A program made the position numbers and the translations under genes. A DNA stretch of 64,000 nucleotides, from NCBI GenBank assembly GCA_018398815.1, contig CM031626.1:40967419-41031418 (forward strand). Reading direction: 5' to 3'. This document shows positions 34,591 to 46,554 of this stretch, piece after piece. How positions within the stretch are numbered: position 1 is the first letter of the stretch; the number at the start of each line of letters is the position of its first letter. Under the pieces are notes generated by a model, which was not told where the DNA came from, ran no database searches, and saw nothing but the letters and a program-made list of their open reading frames with translations. This DNA is from Conus ventricosus (Eukaryota; Mollusca; Gastropoda; Neogastropoda; Conidae).

Positions 34591-36659
34591 AAGGGTTGGA
34601 AGAAGTGATCCCGTCATAATCAGGTCACAGAGTGACCTCTGGCAGGCAATTGGGCAGATGATAGGGTCCTCAATGACAGCATAGTCCGGGTCAACAAACG
34701 ACACTGGAACGAAGGCAAGGCTGGGGGGGTTGGGGGTTACAGGGCTCTGCATAATCGGGTTCTGCATGGGAGGGGTCCATCGTGGAAGGATGGGGCAGAC
34801 CATCAACTCATGGGGACTCCCGAAATGGGTCCCTCTCCCTTGCGTAAGCTCTCTATCAGGTATTCCATCTCTCTCTTTGTTTGGTCCCTTCCCTCGGTCC
34901 CCGGACACCGCCCCTGTTCCCACACTGCCGACCTCGTCTGGGGTGGTAGGAAAGTGCGTCTCCTGAAGGACAGTGGGTGCAGCTTCCTGTGCGCTGGGAG
35001 AGGCGGCTCTGAAGAAAGAGGGTGCTGCCGTCTCAAAGGGTCCGGAGATCAGCGGGTTTGGGGTCGATGCGAAGGCAGATGACGGAACGGTCTGCGCAGC
35101 TGTGGGAGGGGTCGAATGGGTGGTAGCAGCGGCCTGGCCAACGCAGCAGCTGACAAGCGTCCTTACGGCCGTCCAGCATTGCAGGGATGAGGGGCTGGGC
35201 GAAGGTGGTGGTGGTGGTGGTAGCAGCGGCACGCTCATGGCGGCTGTACCCTTCCTTCTCCAGACGCAGGGCATGCTCCACCTTGTGGAAGAACTCTGAG
35301 TCTGTCTCGCCACTGGCGGCGCCCTGCACATCACCCAGGGGGCCATCCCTCTCGGGGCCAACCGACGACGCGCTGCGCCACCGCGCATCCTCTGCCGATG
35401 GCAGAAGCTCCTGAGCCCCACTGACAGACTTGGACGGTGAGCCACGCGTGACCGGTGACACGGAATCCGTTGGCTGGCCGTCGACTTTCTCCTGTGAATG
35501 GAAGACACCAGAAGGCAGGCTGGAAGACTGATTCACAGAGTTCGGTTGGGTGCTGGGCGGGCTGTGCAGATGACGTCCTCGTTGTGCGCTCGGCGGGGAA
35601 ACTGCCTCTGCTGGAATAAGGGGAGGGAAATCCTGCACTTCCCGGTCTCTCAGAGTCCACCTGGTGCCTGTCCCGGCATGCTCAGAGGAGCTGGGGGCCA
35701 CGTCAGAGGGGATCCACTCGGCTCTCCTGCGCGTCACTTGCGTGTTGGGGATGGACCCCGCGCCGTCTCTCCCTCCTCTGGCCAACACGCGTTCCACCGA
35801 CCGCTGGGCCACCTGTGTGGCCTTTTCTGGCCTCTGCCTGGTCGTGCGGTCGGCGATGCCGACCTCTGACATTTTTGGCTTCACATCTGAGGCTGGGTGG
35901 GACGTTGGTTGACCCTCTGTGAGGCCATGGGTGGTGGGCATCACGGGAGGTGGGGTACCCTGGGAAGGAGGCAGAAAGACGTCAGAAGACAATGACGACT
36001 TGCTGCCCGATGTCTTCATCTCGTTCTGTGTTTTCTTGGCAGGCTGTACAGCCCGCCTCGCCTCTTCCTCCTCTGACGACTCAATTTCGGCGTAGTCGTG
36101 ATAGCGAGAGGTGAAAAACCCAGTGTGTTCCAAGGGGGAGGAGGGAGGACAGGATCGACGGTGGGAGCCGGGGCTGGACTGCAACTTCAGAACCTCCTCT
36201 GTCAGCCCCCGCTCACATCCTCCCTCTCTCCCTCTCCCCAAGGGGGACCTCTCCGTCTCCCTCCCGAGGACCCCCTCTCCCTTTCCCCTCTCCCCTCCTC
36301 CCTCTGAGGCGAAGTGTGGGGAGGCGGGACAGCCATCTGCTGTAGGCGAGCATTGATGGCAGCATCAATGTCGATGCCCAGTTCGGCATCCACCGAGGTA
36401 TACGCCCAGCTCTTCTCCAAGTCCAGCGTGGCAGTGAGGCTGTCCAAATGAGGCTGCGACGAAGCCTTCAGCTGGCGGACTTCCTCTGTGGGCAGCTGCC
36501 GTTCTCGACGTGGCGTGTTGGGGGCGGAGGGGGTACGACGGTGATGGTGGTGCACAGCCCTGCGGGTGGTGTCGCCACGCACGAACGACTGTCGGCGATC
36601 CGTTCGGCGTTCAGTGCGTCGGGATCGGTGACTGCCCGGTGAAGACGGCTCAGCGTTTT
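34590..36659 (-). CDS. Large upstream exon of the disordered-protein gene
   Basis: It starts after the acceptor tgtttttgatgtgcag (boundary 36659/36660) with an Arg/Ser-rich stretch (RRTERRTDRRQSF, VHHHHRRTPSAPNTPRRE). A more ordered segment follows with LTATLDLEKSWAY and AELGIDIDAAINARLQQM. A purine-rich stretch near 36240 needs a frame change. The next frame runs for about 350 codons (LTEEVLKLQSSPGS, YHDYAEIESSEEEEARR, RDREVQDFPPLIPAEAV, SEFFHKVEHALRLEKEGYSR). Near 35190 the frame changes again and continues with Pro/Ser/Thr-rich sequence to VDPDYAVIEDPII. The 3' boundary is uncertain. The mix of acidic, basic and Pro-rich low complexity matches the downstream exons. No known domain is recognised. 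Confidence 0.55.
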
Positions 36660-36856
36660 CTGCACATCAAAAACAGACGATGTTTGTAAACTTGATAAGG
36701 GAGGACATCTGCATCAGAACTAGCGTTCAGCGAGAGAGACCTCGCTATTTCCACACGACAATATGATGGTGGGCGTACCCTAAGCAATGTAGCCCTGTCT
36801 ATCAGCTTAAAAATTCAGTTAGAGAAAGAAAATGCCAAACTATGGGTGTGAACCAT

Positions 36857-37237
36857 AAACAGCAAACAAGTAGGGTGACTCTTGCTCCCACAAGAAAACG
36901 AAACTCCAAAAGAATGCTGCTTACGACACCAAATCGCCTACCGGACACGACAGCACAGAGCACACAGAACAAGGAAACATCCCATGACAGCACAGAGCAC
37001 ACAGAACAAACAAGGACACATCCCATGACAGCACAGAGCACACAGAACAAACAAGGACACATCCCATGACAGCACAGAGCATACAGAACAAACAAGGACA
37101 CATCCCATGACAGCACAGAGCACACAGAACAAACAAACATCCCCAACATGTCTGCTAGGCGATTCGGTGTCGTAAGCAGCATTCCTTTGCAGTTATGTTT
37201 TCTTGTGGGAGCGAGAGTTACCCTACTTGTCTGTTAT
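36857..37237. repeat. Inverted repeat (about 77-bp arms) enclosing a 41-bp minisatellite
   Basis: The left arm (36857-36934, aagtagggtgactcttgctc ... gaatgctgcttacgacacc) pairs with the right arm (37155-37237, ggtgtcgtaagcagcattcc ... gagagttaccctacttgt). Between them are about five units of catcccatgacagcacagag plus cacacagaacaaacaaggaca. Confidence 0.85.
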
Positions 37238-37269
37238 TTAAGGTCTACTGTTCCCTGCCTCGTTTCATA

Positions 37270-38015
37270 TTTACCATGGGTGTGAAATCGTGCACTTGTA
37301 ATGCACACCATCACTGTCCCCTGTCAGTGTCACTCTCCTGGCATGCGTTTCACATCAAATATTTGACTCTTGTAACCTTTTCGCTTTGCCAAAAACAGGC
37401 GACTCTGTTTACAATAAAAACACATAGTTATCTTCCCCTGATTTTCTTTCCTGAAAAAGTCTATTCTGCCCATCAGTCAGCTCTATTAAGCCTTACACTG
37501 GTGATTTAACAACGTACTATTCAGCTCTATTAAGCCTTACACTGGTGATTTATCAACGTACTATTCAGCTCTATTAAGCCTTACACTGGTGATTAACAAC
37601 GTACTATTCAGCCTCTTTAAGCCTTACACTGGGATTTAACAACGTACTATTCAGCTCTATAAGGCCTTACACTGGTGATTTAACAACGTACTATTCAGCT
37701 CTATTAACAATTCAGTCAGAAAAAAAACATGCCAAGGCAAAATGTGAAACCGTGCATCTACTACCAAGCCACTGTGTTACAAACAGTTTGTTCACTTTCA
37801 ATAATTACTGCCATCGATTCAGATTTACGTGTCTCAGGTTTGATACATTTTTTTTTCCTACCCTATGATGGATGCACGAACTGCGTAATAAGCAAGACCC
37901 GCAAACTGAGAAAAAATCACTCTTTTTTGCAATGGAAAAAACAGGTGTTTTCTTCCCTTAATTTTTTTGGGAACATGTCTATCAAAAGAGCACTTCTCAA
38001 AAGAGTGGACATTTG
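37270..38015. repeat. Diverged duplication around a 44-bp minisatellite
   Basis: 37485-37710 holds five units of actggtgatttaacaacgta plus ctattcagctctattaagccttac. The flanks before (37270-37480) and after (37730-38010) share weak blocks such as gtgaaaccgtgca and aaaaaacaggtgttttc, consistent with an old duplication. Confidence 0.7.
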
Positions 38016-38600
38016 AGCAACAGCATTTTGCTCAGCTGCAATCTTGGGTCCCCAAAGTGTCACTTACACACTTGCACTAAAAATGCAAATCGACTACATG
38101 TACCCAAGACTGTGTCTATGCGAACATAAACGTACACACAACTTTAAATCAAAGTTACAGTGAGGTCTTCATTCCCTGTTCAGAGTTGCTTTGTGTCATA
38201 CCACGACAGTCTTGCAGGTTCAGAGTCTTCCGCTTTTACATCACAGTGACATAACGCTCTATGAGAACGACGGAGATGAAGCGTGGTGTTTCATTCCAGG
38301 CTGAGGCTGCTTGAAAGGGGCTGTACTCTACCCCTCCTTTCACAGCATGTCCTGTAGCCACCGGGCCTGAGAGATACGGACACCTTCAATGCAGTTCAGC
38401 AAATTCAGCAACGCTTCTGCTTTCATGTTTTTCAAAGGTGCTGGTGGTCTTCTTCTAATTTTCTCCTTTTCAATACAAAGTATGAATTTTCTTGCTTAAT
38501 TTTTGTGGTTTTCTTTTTTGGTCAGATAGAAACTCGACACTTTTTTGTTTGTGCACCAGTAAGCACAAAAGCACTCTCATGTTCACAGACCTACACATGG
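38016..38600. other. No gene recognised
   Basis: Unique AT-rich sequence without a supported exon. Confidence 0.5.
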
Positions 38601-38604
38601 CACA

Positions 38605-38697
38605 TGAATAAATGCACAAGTTTATCATAACACACACACTTAAATACCACTATGGGATAAATGTTCATGCTTAGTCATAACAATTCACCACAACACA

Positions 38698-38728
<31 letters not shown>

Positions 38729-38825
38729 CACCTAAGCATCACAGATAAATAAATGCACAAGTTTATCACAGCACACACAGAGTTTAAATGACATATGGGA
38801 TAAATACTCATACTTACTCATCTCT

Positions 38826-38868
<43 letters not shown>

Positions 38869-38988
38869 ACACACACACACACACACACACCACACATTCA
38901 CACACCTAAACATCATATATGAATTAAAAGCACAAGTTTATCATAACGCACACACTTACATATGACATAGGATAAATATCATACTTAT

Positions 38989-39037
<49 letters not shown>

Positions 39038-39041
39038 CACA

Positions 39042-39072
<31 letters not shown>

Positions 39073-39211
39073 CACACCACACACACACACACACACAGAC
39101 ACACACACACACACACTGACACTCACACATTGACAGACTAACATCACATGTGAATAAATGCACAAGTTTATCATAAAAACACACTTAAATATAAAGATGG
39201 GATAAATATTC

Positions 39212-39260
<49 letters not shown>

Positions 39261-39361
39261 ACCACACACACACACACACTGACAGACCTAACATCCACAT
39301 GTGAATAAATGCACAGTTTATCATAACACACACTTAAATATAACACATGGGATAAATATTC

Positions 39362-39401
<40 letters not shown>

Positions 39402-39403
39402 TT

Positions 39404-39459
<56 letters not shown>

Positions 39460-39541
39460 ACAGACCTAAACATCACATGTGAATAAATGCACAAGTTTAT
39501 CACACACACACTTAAATATAACACATGGGATAAAATTTTTC

Positions 39542-39612
<71 letters not shown>
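38605..39612. repeat. Composite tandem repeat, unit about 120-210 bp
   Basis: About six units, each with gaataaatgcacaagtttat, an (CA) stretch, taaatataacacatgggata, aatattcatact, (CT)n and (CA)n, and gacagacctaacatcacatg. Length differences come mainly from the CT and CA tracts. Confidence 0.9.
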
Positions 39613-39615
<3 letters not shown>

Positions 39616-39687
39616 CCCTCAACTTTCCCCCACCCTTCCCAAGCCTGCACCTCTTTCCTCCCCTAATATTTCCCTCTCACTCCAACC

Positions 39688-39722
39688 CCCCCCCCCCCCC
39701 CCCCCTCCCCCTCCCCGCCCCT
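39688..39722. repeat. C-rich run
   Basis: Poly-C followed by ccctcccc low complexity between two arrays. Confidence 0.85.
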
Positions 39723-39865
39723 CCCTCCCTTCTTTCCCCAACACCAACCTTTGCTGCTTTCTGACCGCCACCACTGCGGAGCGAAGGGAGACCAGCGACT
39801 CCACAGCGGGGAGAGGACGACGGGGGAAGCTGGAGCCGTCTGATGACAGCGACCTCTGGTGCTTA

Positions 39866-42800
39866 CCGTCCGAAACTCTTCTGAACACACACACAGACGA
39901 CTTGTGGGCTAACCGTCCGAAACTCTTCTGAACACACACACAGACACAAACTGACATGTGGCTTACCGTCCGAAACTCTTCTGAACACACACACAGACAG
40001 ACATGTGGCTAACCGTCCGAAACTCTTCTGAACACACACACAGACAGACATGTGGCTTACCGTCCGAAACTCTTCTGAACACACACACAGACAGACATGT
40101 GGTTTACCGTCCGAAACTCTTCTGAACACACACCAGACAGACATGTGGCTAACCGTCCGAAACTCTTCTGAACACACACACAGACAGACATGTGGCTTAC
40201 CGTCCGAAACTCTTCTGAACACACACACAGACAGACATGTGGCTTACCGTCCGAAACTCTTCTGAACACACACACACAGACAGACATGTGGCTAACCGTC
40301 CGAAACTCTTCTGAACACAAACACAGACAGACATGTGGCTAACTGTCCGAAACTCTTCTGAACACACACCCCAGACAGACATGTGGCTTACCGTCCGAAA
40401 CTCTTCTGAACACACACACAGACAGACATGTGGCTTACCGTCCGAAACTCTTCTGAACACACACACAGACAGACATGTGGCTAACCGTCCGAAACTCTTC
40501 TGAACCCCACACAGACAGACATGTGGCTTACCGTCCGAAACTCTTCTGAACACACACACAGACAGACATGTGGCTAACCGTCCGAAATCTTCTGAACACA
40601 AACACAGACAGACATGTGGCTAACCGTCCGAAACTCTTCTGAACACACACACAGACAGACATTTTGGCTAACCGTCGAAACTCTTCTGAACACTCACACA
40701 GACACAAACTGACATGTGGCTTACCGTCCGAAACTCTTCTGAACACACACACAGACAAAACATGTGGCTTACCGTCCGAAACTCTTCTGAACACACACAC
40801 AGACAGACATGTGGCTAACCGTCCCAAACTCTTCTGAACACACACACAGACAGACATGTGCCTTACCGTCCGAAACTCTTCTGAACACACACACAGACAG
40901 GGCATGTGGATTACCGTCCGAAACTCTTCTGAACACACACACAGAGAACATGTGGCTAACCGTCCGAAACTCTTCTGAACACAAACACAGACAGACATGT
41001 GGCTAACCGTCCGAAAACTCTTCTGAACACACACACAGACAGACATGTGGCTTACCGTCCGAAACTCTTCTGAACACACACACAGACACAAACTGACATG
41101 TGGCTTACCGTCCGAAACTTTTGAACACCACACAGACAGACATGTGGCTAACCGTCCGAAACTCTTCTGAACACACACACAGACAGACATGTGGCTTACC
41201 GTCCGAAACTCTTCTGAACACACACACAGACAGACATGTGGCTAACCGTCGAAACTCTTCTGAACACAAACACAGACAGACATGTGGCTTTAAACCGTCC
41301 GAAACTCTTCTGAACACACACACAGACAGACATGTGGCTTACCGTCCGAAACTCTTCTGAACACACACACAGACACAAACTGAATTTTGGCTTACCGTCC
41401 GAAACTCTTCTGAAACACACACACAGACAGACATGTGGCTTACCGTCCGAAACTCTTCTGAACACACACACAGACAGACATGTGGCTAACCGTCCGAAAC
41501 TCTTCTGAACACACACACAGACAGACATGTGGCTACCGTCCGAAACTCTTCTGAACACACACACAGACAGACATGTGGCTTACCGTCCGAAACTCTTCTG
41601 ACACACACACAAAACAGACATGTGGCTAACCGTCCGAAACTCTTCTGAACACACACACAGACAGACATGTGGCTTACCGTCCGAAACTCTTCTGAACACA
41701 CACACAGACAGACATGTGGCTTACCGTCCGAAACTCTTCTGAACACACCACAGACAGACATGTGGCTTACCGTCCGAAAACTCTTCTGAAACACACACAC
41801 AGACAGACATGTGGCTTACCGTCCGAAACTCTTCTGAACACACACACAGACAGACATGTGGCTTACCGTCCGAAACTCTTCTGAACACACACACAGACAG
41901 ACATGTGGCTTACCGTCCGAAACTCTTCTGAAACAACACAGACAGACATGTGGCTTACCATCCGAAACTATTCTGAACACACACACAGACAGACATGTGG
42001 CTTACCGTCCGAAACTCTTTGAACACACACACAGACAGACATGTGGCTTACCGTCCGAAACTCTTCTGAACACACACACAGACAGACATGTGGCTAACCG
42101 TCCGAAAACTCTTCTGAACACACACACAGACAGACATGTGGCTTACCGTCCGAAACTCTTCTGAACACACACACAGACAGACATGTGGCTTACCGTCCGA
42201 AACTCTTCTGAACACACACACAGACAGCATGTGGCTAACCGTCCGAAACTCTTCTGAACACACACACAGACAGACATGTGGCTAACCGTCCGAAACTCTT
42301 CTGAACACACACACAGACAGACATGTGGCTAACCGTCCGAAACTCTTCTGAACACACACACAGACAGACGTGTGGCTTACCGTCCGAAACTCTTCTGAAA
42401 AACACACACAGACAGACATGTGGCTAACCGTCCGAAACTCTTCTGAACACACACACAGACAGACATGTGGCTTACCGTCCGAAACTCTTCTGAACACACA
42501 CACAGACAGACATGTGGCTAACCGTCCGAAACTCTTCTGAACACACACACAGACAGACATGTGGCTAACCGTCCGAAACTCTTCTGAACACACACACAGA
42601 CAGACATGTGGGTAACCGTCCGAAATCTTCTGAACACACACACAGACAGACATGTGGCTTACCGTCCGAAACTCTTCTGAACACACACACAGACAGACAT
42701 GTGGCTAACCGTCCGAAACTCTTTGAACACACACACAGACAGACATGTGGCTTACCGTCCGAAACTCTTTGAACACACACACAGACAGACATGTGGCTAA

Positions 42801-44510
42801 CCGTCCGAAAACTCTTCTGAAACACACCACAGACAGACATGTGGCTAACCGTCCGAAACTCTTCTGAACACACACACAGGACAGACATGTGGCTTACCGT
42901 CCGAAACTCTTCTGAACACACACCAGACACAAACTGACATGTGGCTACCGTCCGAAACTCTTCTGAACACACACACAGACTAGACATGTGGCTAACTGTC
43001 CGAAACTCTTCTGAACACACACACAGACAGACATGGGGGGCTTACCGTCCGAAACTCTTCTGAAACACACACACAGACAGACATGTGGCTTACCGTCCGA
43101 AAAATCTTCTGAAACACACACAGACACAAACTGACATGTGGCTAACCGTCCGAAACTCTTCTGAACACACACACAGACACAAACTGACATGTGGCTTACC
43201 GTCCGAAACTCTTCTGAACACACACACAGACACAAAATGACATGTGGCTTAACCGTCGAAACTCTTCTGAACACACAACAGACACAAAAATGACATGTGG
43301 CTAACCGTCCGAAACTCTTCTGAACACACACACAGACACAAACTGACATGTGGCTAACCGTCCGAAACTCTTCTGAACAACACACACAGACACAAACTGA
43401 CATGTGGCTTACCATCCGAAACTCTTCTGAACACACACACAGACACAAACTGACATGTGGCTTACGTCCGAAACTCTTCTGAACACACACACGAAGACAT
43501 GTGGCTTACGTCCGAAAAATCTTCTGAACACACACACAGACATGTGGCTTACCGTCCGAAAACTCTTCTGAACACACACACACAGACAGACAAAGTGGCT
43601 TACCGTTCCGAAACTGTTCTGAACACACACACAGACACAAACTGACATGTGGCTTACCGTCCGAAACTCTTCTGAACACACACACAGACAGACATGTGGC
43701 TTACCGTCCGAAACTCTTCTGAACACACACACAGACACAAACTGACATGTGGTAACCGTCCGAAACTCTTCTGAACACACACACAGACAGACATGTGGCT
43801 TACCGTCCGAAACTCTTCTGAAAACACACACAGACACAAATGACATGTGGCTTACCGTCCGAAACTCTTCTGAAACACACACAGACAGACATGTGGCTTA
43901 CCGTCCGAAACTCTTCTGAACACACACACAGAGACAAACTGAAAATGTGGCTAACCCTCCGAAAACTCTTCTGAACACACACACAGACAGACATGTGGCT
44001 TACCGTCCGAAACTCTTCTGAACACACACACAGACACAAACTGACATGTGGCTTACCGTCCGAAACTCTTCTGAACACACACACAGACAGACATGTGGCT
44101 TACCGTCCGAAACTCTTCTGAACACACACACAGACCAAACTGGGCATGTGGCTACCGTCGAAACTCTTCTGAACACACACACAGACACACTGACATGTGG
44201 CTTACCCTCCGAAACTCTTCTGAACACACACACAGACACAAACTGACATGTGGCTAACCGTCGAAACTTCTGAACACACACACAGACACAAATGACATGT
44301 GGCTAACTGTCCGAAACTCTTCTGAACACACACACAGACACAAACTGACATGTGGCTAACCGTCCGAAACTCTTCTGAACACACACACAGACACAAATGA
44401 CATGTGGCTTACCATCCGAAACTCTTCTGAACACACACACAGACACAAACTGACATGTGGCTTTACGTCGAAACACTTCTGAACACACACACAGACACAA
44501 ACTGACATGC
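39866..44510. repeat. Large 47/53-bp satellite-like array, about 95 copies
   Basis: The 47-bp unit is cttaccgtccgaaactcttc plus tgaacacacacacagacagacatgtgg, with ctaaccg as an alternative start. A 53-bp form has acagacacaaactgacatg. The short form dominates 39.95-43.0 kb and the long form 43.1-44.5 kb. One-base losses or gains in cc, aaa and caca runs are frequent. Long minus-strand frames (CSEEFRTVSHMSVCVC) arise because three units equal 47 codons. They carry no gene signals. Confidence 0.96.
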
Positions 44511-44564
44511 ATGGCCTAAGTTCTGTCTGGCATAAGCGATGGCTCTCTTAAACCTGTGAAGTTT

Positions 44565-44590
44565 GGGGGGGGGGGGGGGGGGGGGGGGGG
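44565..44590. repeat. Poly-G tract, 26 nt
   Basis: Directly follows the end of the 47/53-bp array region. Confidence 0.95.
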
Positions 44591-44689
44591 AAATTGTTTC
44601 AAAACGAGGCGATTCAGGCGGAGATCTAAACAAATTTTTTTTTTTTTTTTAATTTTAAATTTTTAAGTACTGTATCTGCGAATATAAAC

Positions 44690-44850
44690 AATCGAATCAC
44701 AAGACAAAACGCAGCGTGTTTCGCCCTCTCAGGCTTACTCGTTCTTCGTTTTCGTTGTCCGAGTTTTGTTTTTCTCGCCTGAAGCAACCTAAGGGGTCGA
44801 AACGCGTCATGTTTCGTTTTGTGATTCGTTTGTTCATGTTTGGCAAATAC
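44690..44850 (+). mobile_element. Hammerhead-like repeat, copy 4, as an inverted repeat
   Basis: The core cctgaagcaacctaaggggt-cgaaacgcg (44778-44808) and its flank to gtgattcg are mirrored upstream by gaatcacaagacaaaacgca-gcgtgtttcgccctctcagg (44693-44735). A T-rich spacer of about 40 nt separates the arms, so the unit can fold into a long hairpin. Confidence 0.65.
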
Positions 44851-44994
44851 AGTAACTAAAATGTTTTGTATTTTTTACAAATTTGATCATTTTTGTTTGC
44901 TTGTGTGTTTAAATGAACTCTTAGGCTACCACCCTCTCCCACATTCATCCTCCACATCCCCCACTTCCCTCCTCGGTATCCTCTTTCCTAGTTA

Positions 44995-45955
44995 TACCCT
45001 ATGTCACAAAACAGTCATACCTATCCTTCTCTTTCCAGTTATACCCATGTCACAAACAGTACGTATCCTTCTCTTTCCAGTTTTTACCCTATGTCACAAA
45101 AGTCAATATGTATCCTTCTCTTTCCAGTTATACCCTGTCTCACAAAACAGTCAATATGTATCCTTCTCTTTCCAGTTATACCCTGTGTCACAAAACAGTC
45201 AATATGTATCCTTCTCTTTCCAGTTATACCCTGTGTCACAAAACAGTCAATATGTATCCTTCTCTTTCCAGTTTTTACCCTGTGTCACAAAACAGTCAAT
45301 ATGTATCCTTCTCTTTCCAGTTATCCCCTGTGTCACAAAACAGTCATAAGTATCCTTCTCTTTCCAGTTATACCCTGTGTCACAAAACAGTCAATATGTA
45401 TCCTTCTCTTTCCAGTTATACCCTGTGTCACAAAACAGTCAATATGTATCCTTCTCTTTCCAGTTATACCCTGTGTCACAAAACAGTCAATATGTATCCT
45501 TCTTTTTCCCAGTTATACCTGTCTCACAAAACAGTCAATATGTATCCTTCTCTTTCCAGTTATACCCGGTGTCACAAAACAGTCAATATGTACCCTTCTC
45601 TTTCCAGTTATACCCTGTGTCACAAAACAGTCAATATGTATCATTCTCTTTCCAGTTATACCTGTGTCACAAAACAGTCAATATGTATCCTTCTCTTTCA
45701 GTTATACCTGTGTCACAAAAACAGTCAATATGTATCCTTCTCTTTCCAGTTATACCCTGTGTCACAAAACAGTCAATATGTATCCTTCTCTTTCCAGTTA
45801 TACCCTGTGTCACAAAACAGTCAATACGTATCCTTCTCTTTCCAGTTATACCCTGTGTCACAAAACAGTCATACGTTATCCTTCTCTTTCCAGTCATACC
45901 CTGTGTCACAAAACAGTCAATACGTATCCTTCTCTTTCCAGTCATACCCTGCACG
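44995..45955. repeat. 48-bp minisatellite, block 1, about 20 copies
   Basis: The unit is tatccttctctttccagtta plus taccctgtgtcacaaaacagtcaatatg. Forty-eight is divisible by three, so all three plus frames stay open (16-residue repeats such as YPSLSSYTLCHKTVNM). Each unit contains a pyrimidine tract and CAG that look like a 3' splice site. Confidence 0.96.
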
Positions 45956-46554
45956 GCTGTTCTGAGCAAGTTACTTAGTTTTGAGTCGCAGGGGGAGTTT
46001 ACAGCTGCAGAGACAAGCTGTGAATGCAGGTGAGGGAAAGGAATGTTTTCTGCAGGCCGCTCCCCCACCCAGTCTAACGCACTGTATTCGGCCAACTGAA
46101 TGTCATCTGTGCATAGCTGGTCTGGCAGCAATGCGTTCGGCAAGGTTGAGGGGGCCATTACAAATGGGGCTGTAGGTTTGATAATTAGTTATTGTCATGA
46201 AAAATGTAATATATCTCCCACTATTGAGTGACTGAATTGGCGAATTCCCAACAATTCTTTTAATACCGAACTCGACTGGGTTTATTTTCTTGTAGATAAC
46301 ATAGATGCCGCTTGAAAGCTTGTACGCAAGTGGTCAGGCAATATTAGAACAATGACAACAAACACAATATTGTGCAAAAATGACGTCATCACTTTCTGGG
46401 AAGTTAATTTTCCATAGTTAAGTAGTACACAAGTTTGATACATGCCTCTGCTCAGACTACAGCAACAAAAATATTGGATTACAAATGTGTAAAGCCTTGT
46501 TTGTTTGCCCTTTCATAAGTGTCTCAATAAGGACGGAAATGTAAAGCTGTGCCT
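45956..46554. other. Unique spacer between minisatellite blocks
   Basis: About 600 bases without repeat units, AT-rich towards the right. No gene or element recognised. Confidence 0.6.

Noticed and set aside
39866..44510. CRISPR-like array
   Set aside because: Units are contiguous with no unique spacers, the genome is eukaryotic and no cas-like genes are present.
39866..44510. Hammerhead-satellite interpretation because units contain ctgacatg and cgaaac
   Set aside because: The catalytic core needs CTGANGA before the GAAAC and a stem between them. The units read CTGACATG and have no matching stem.
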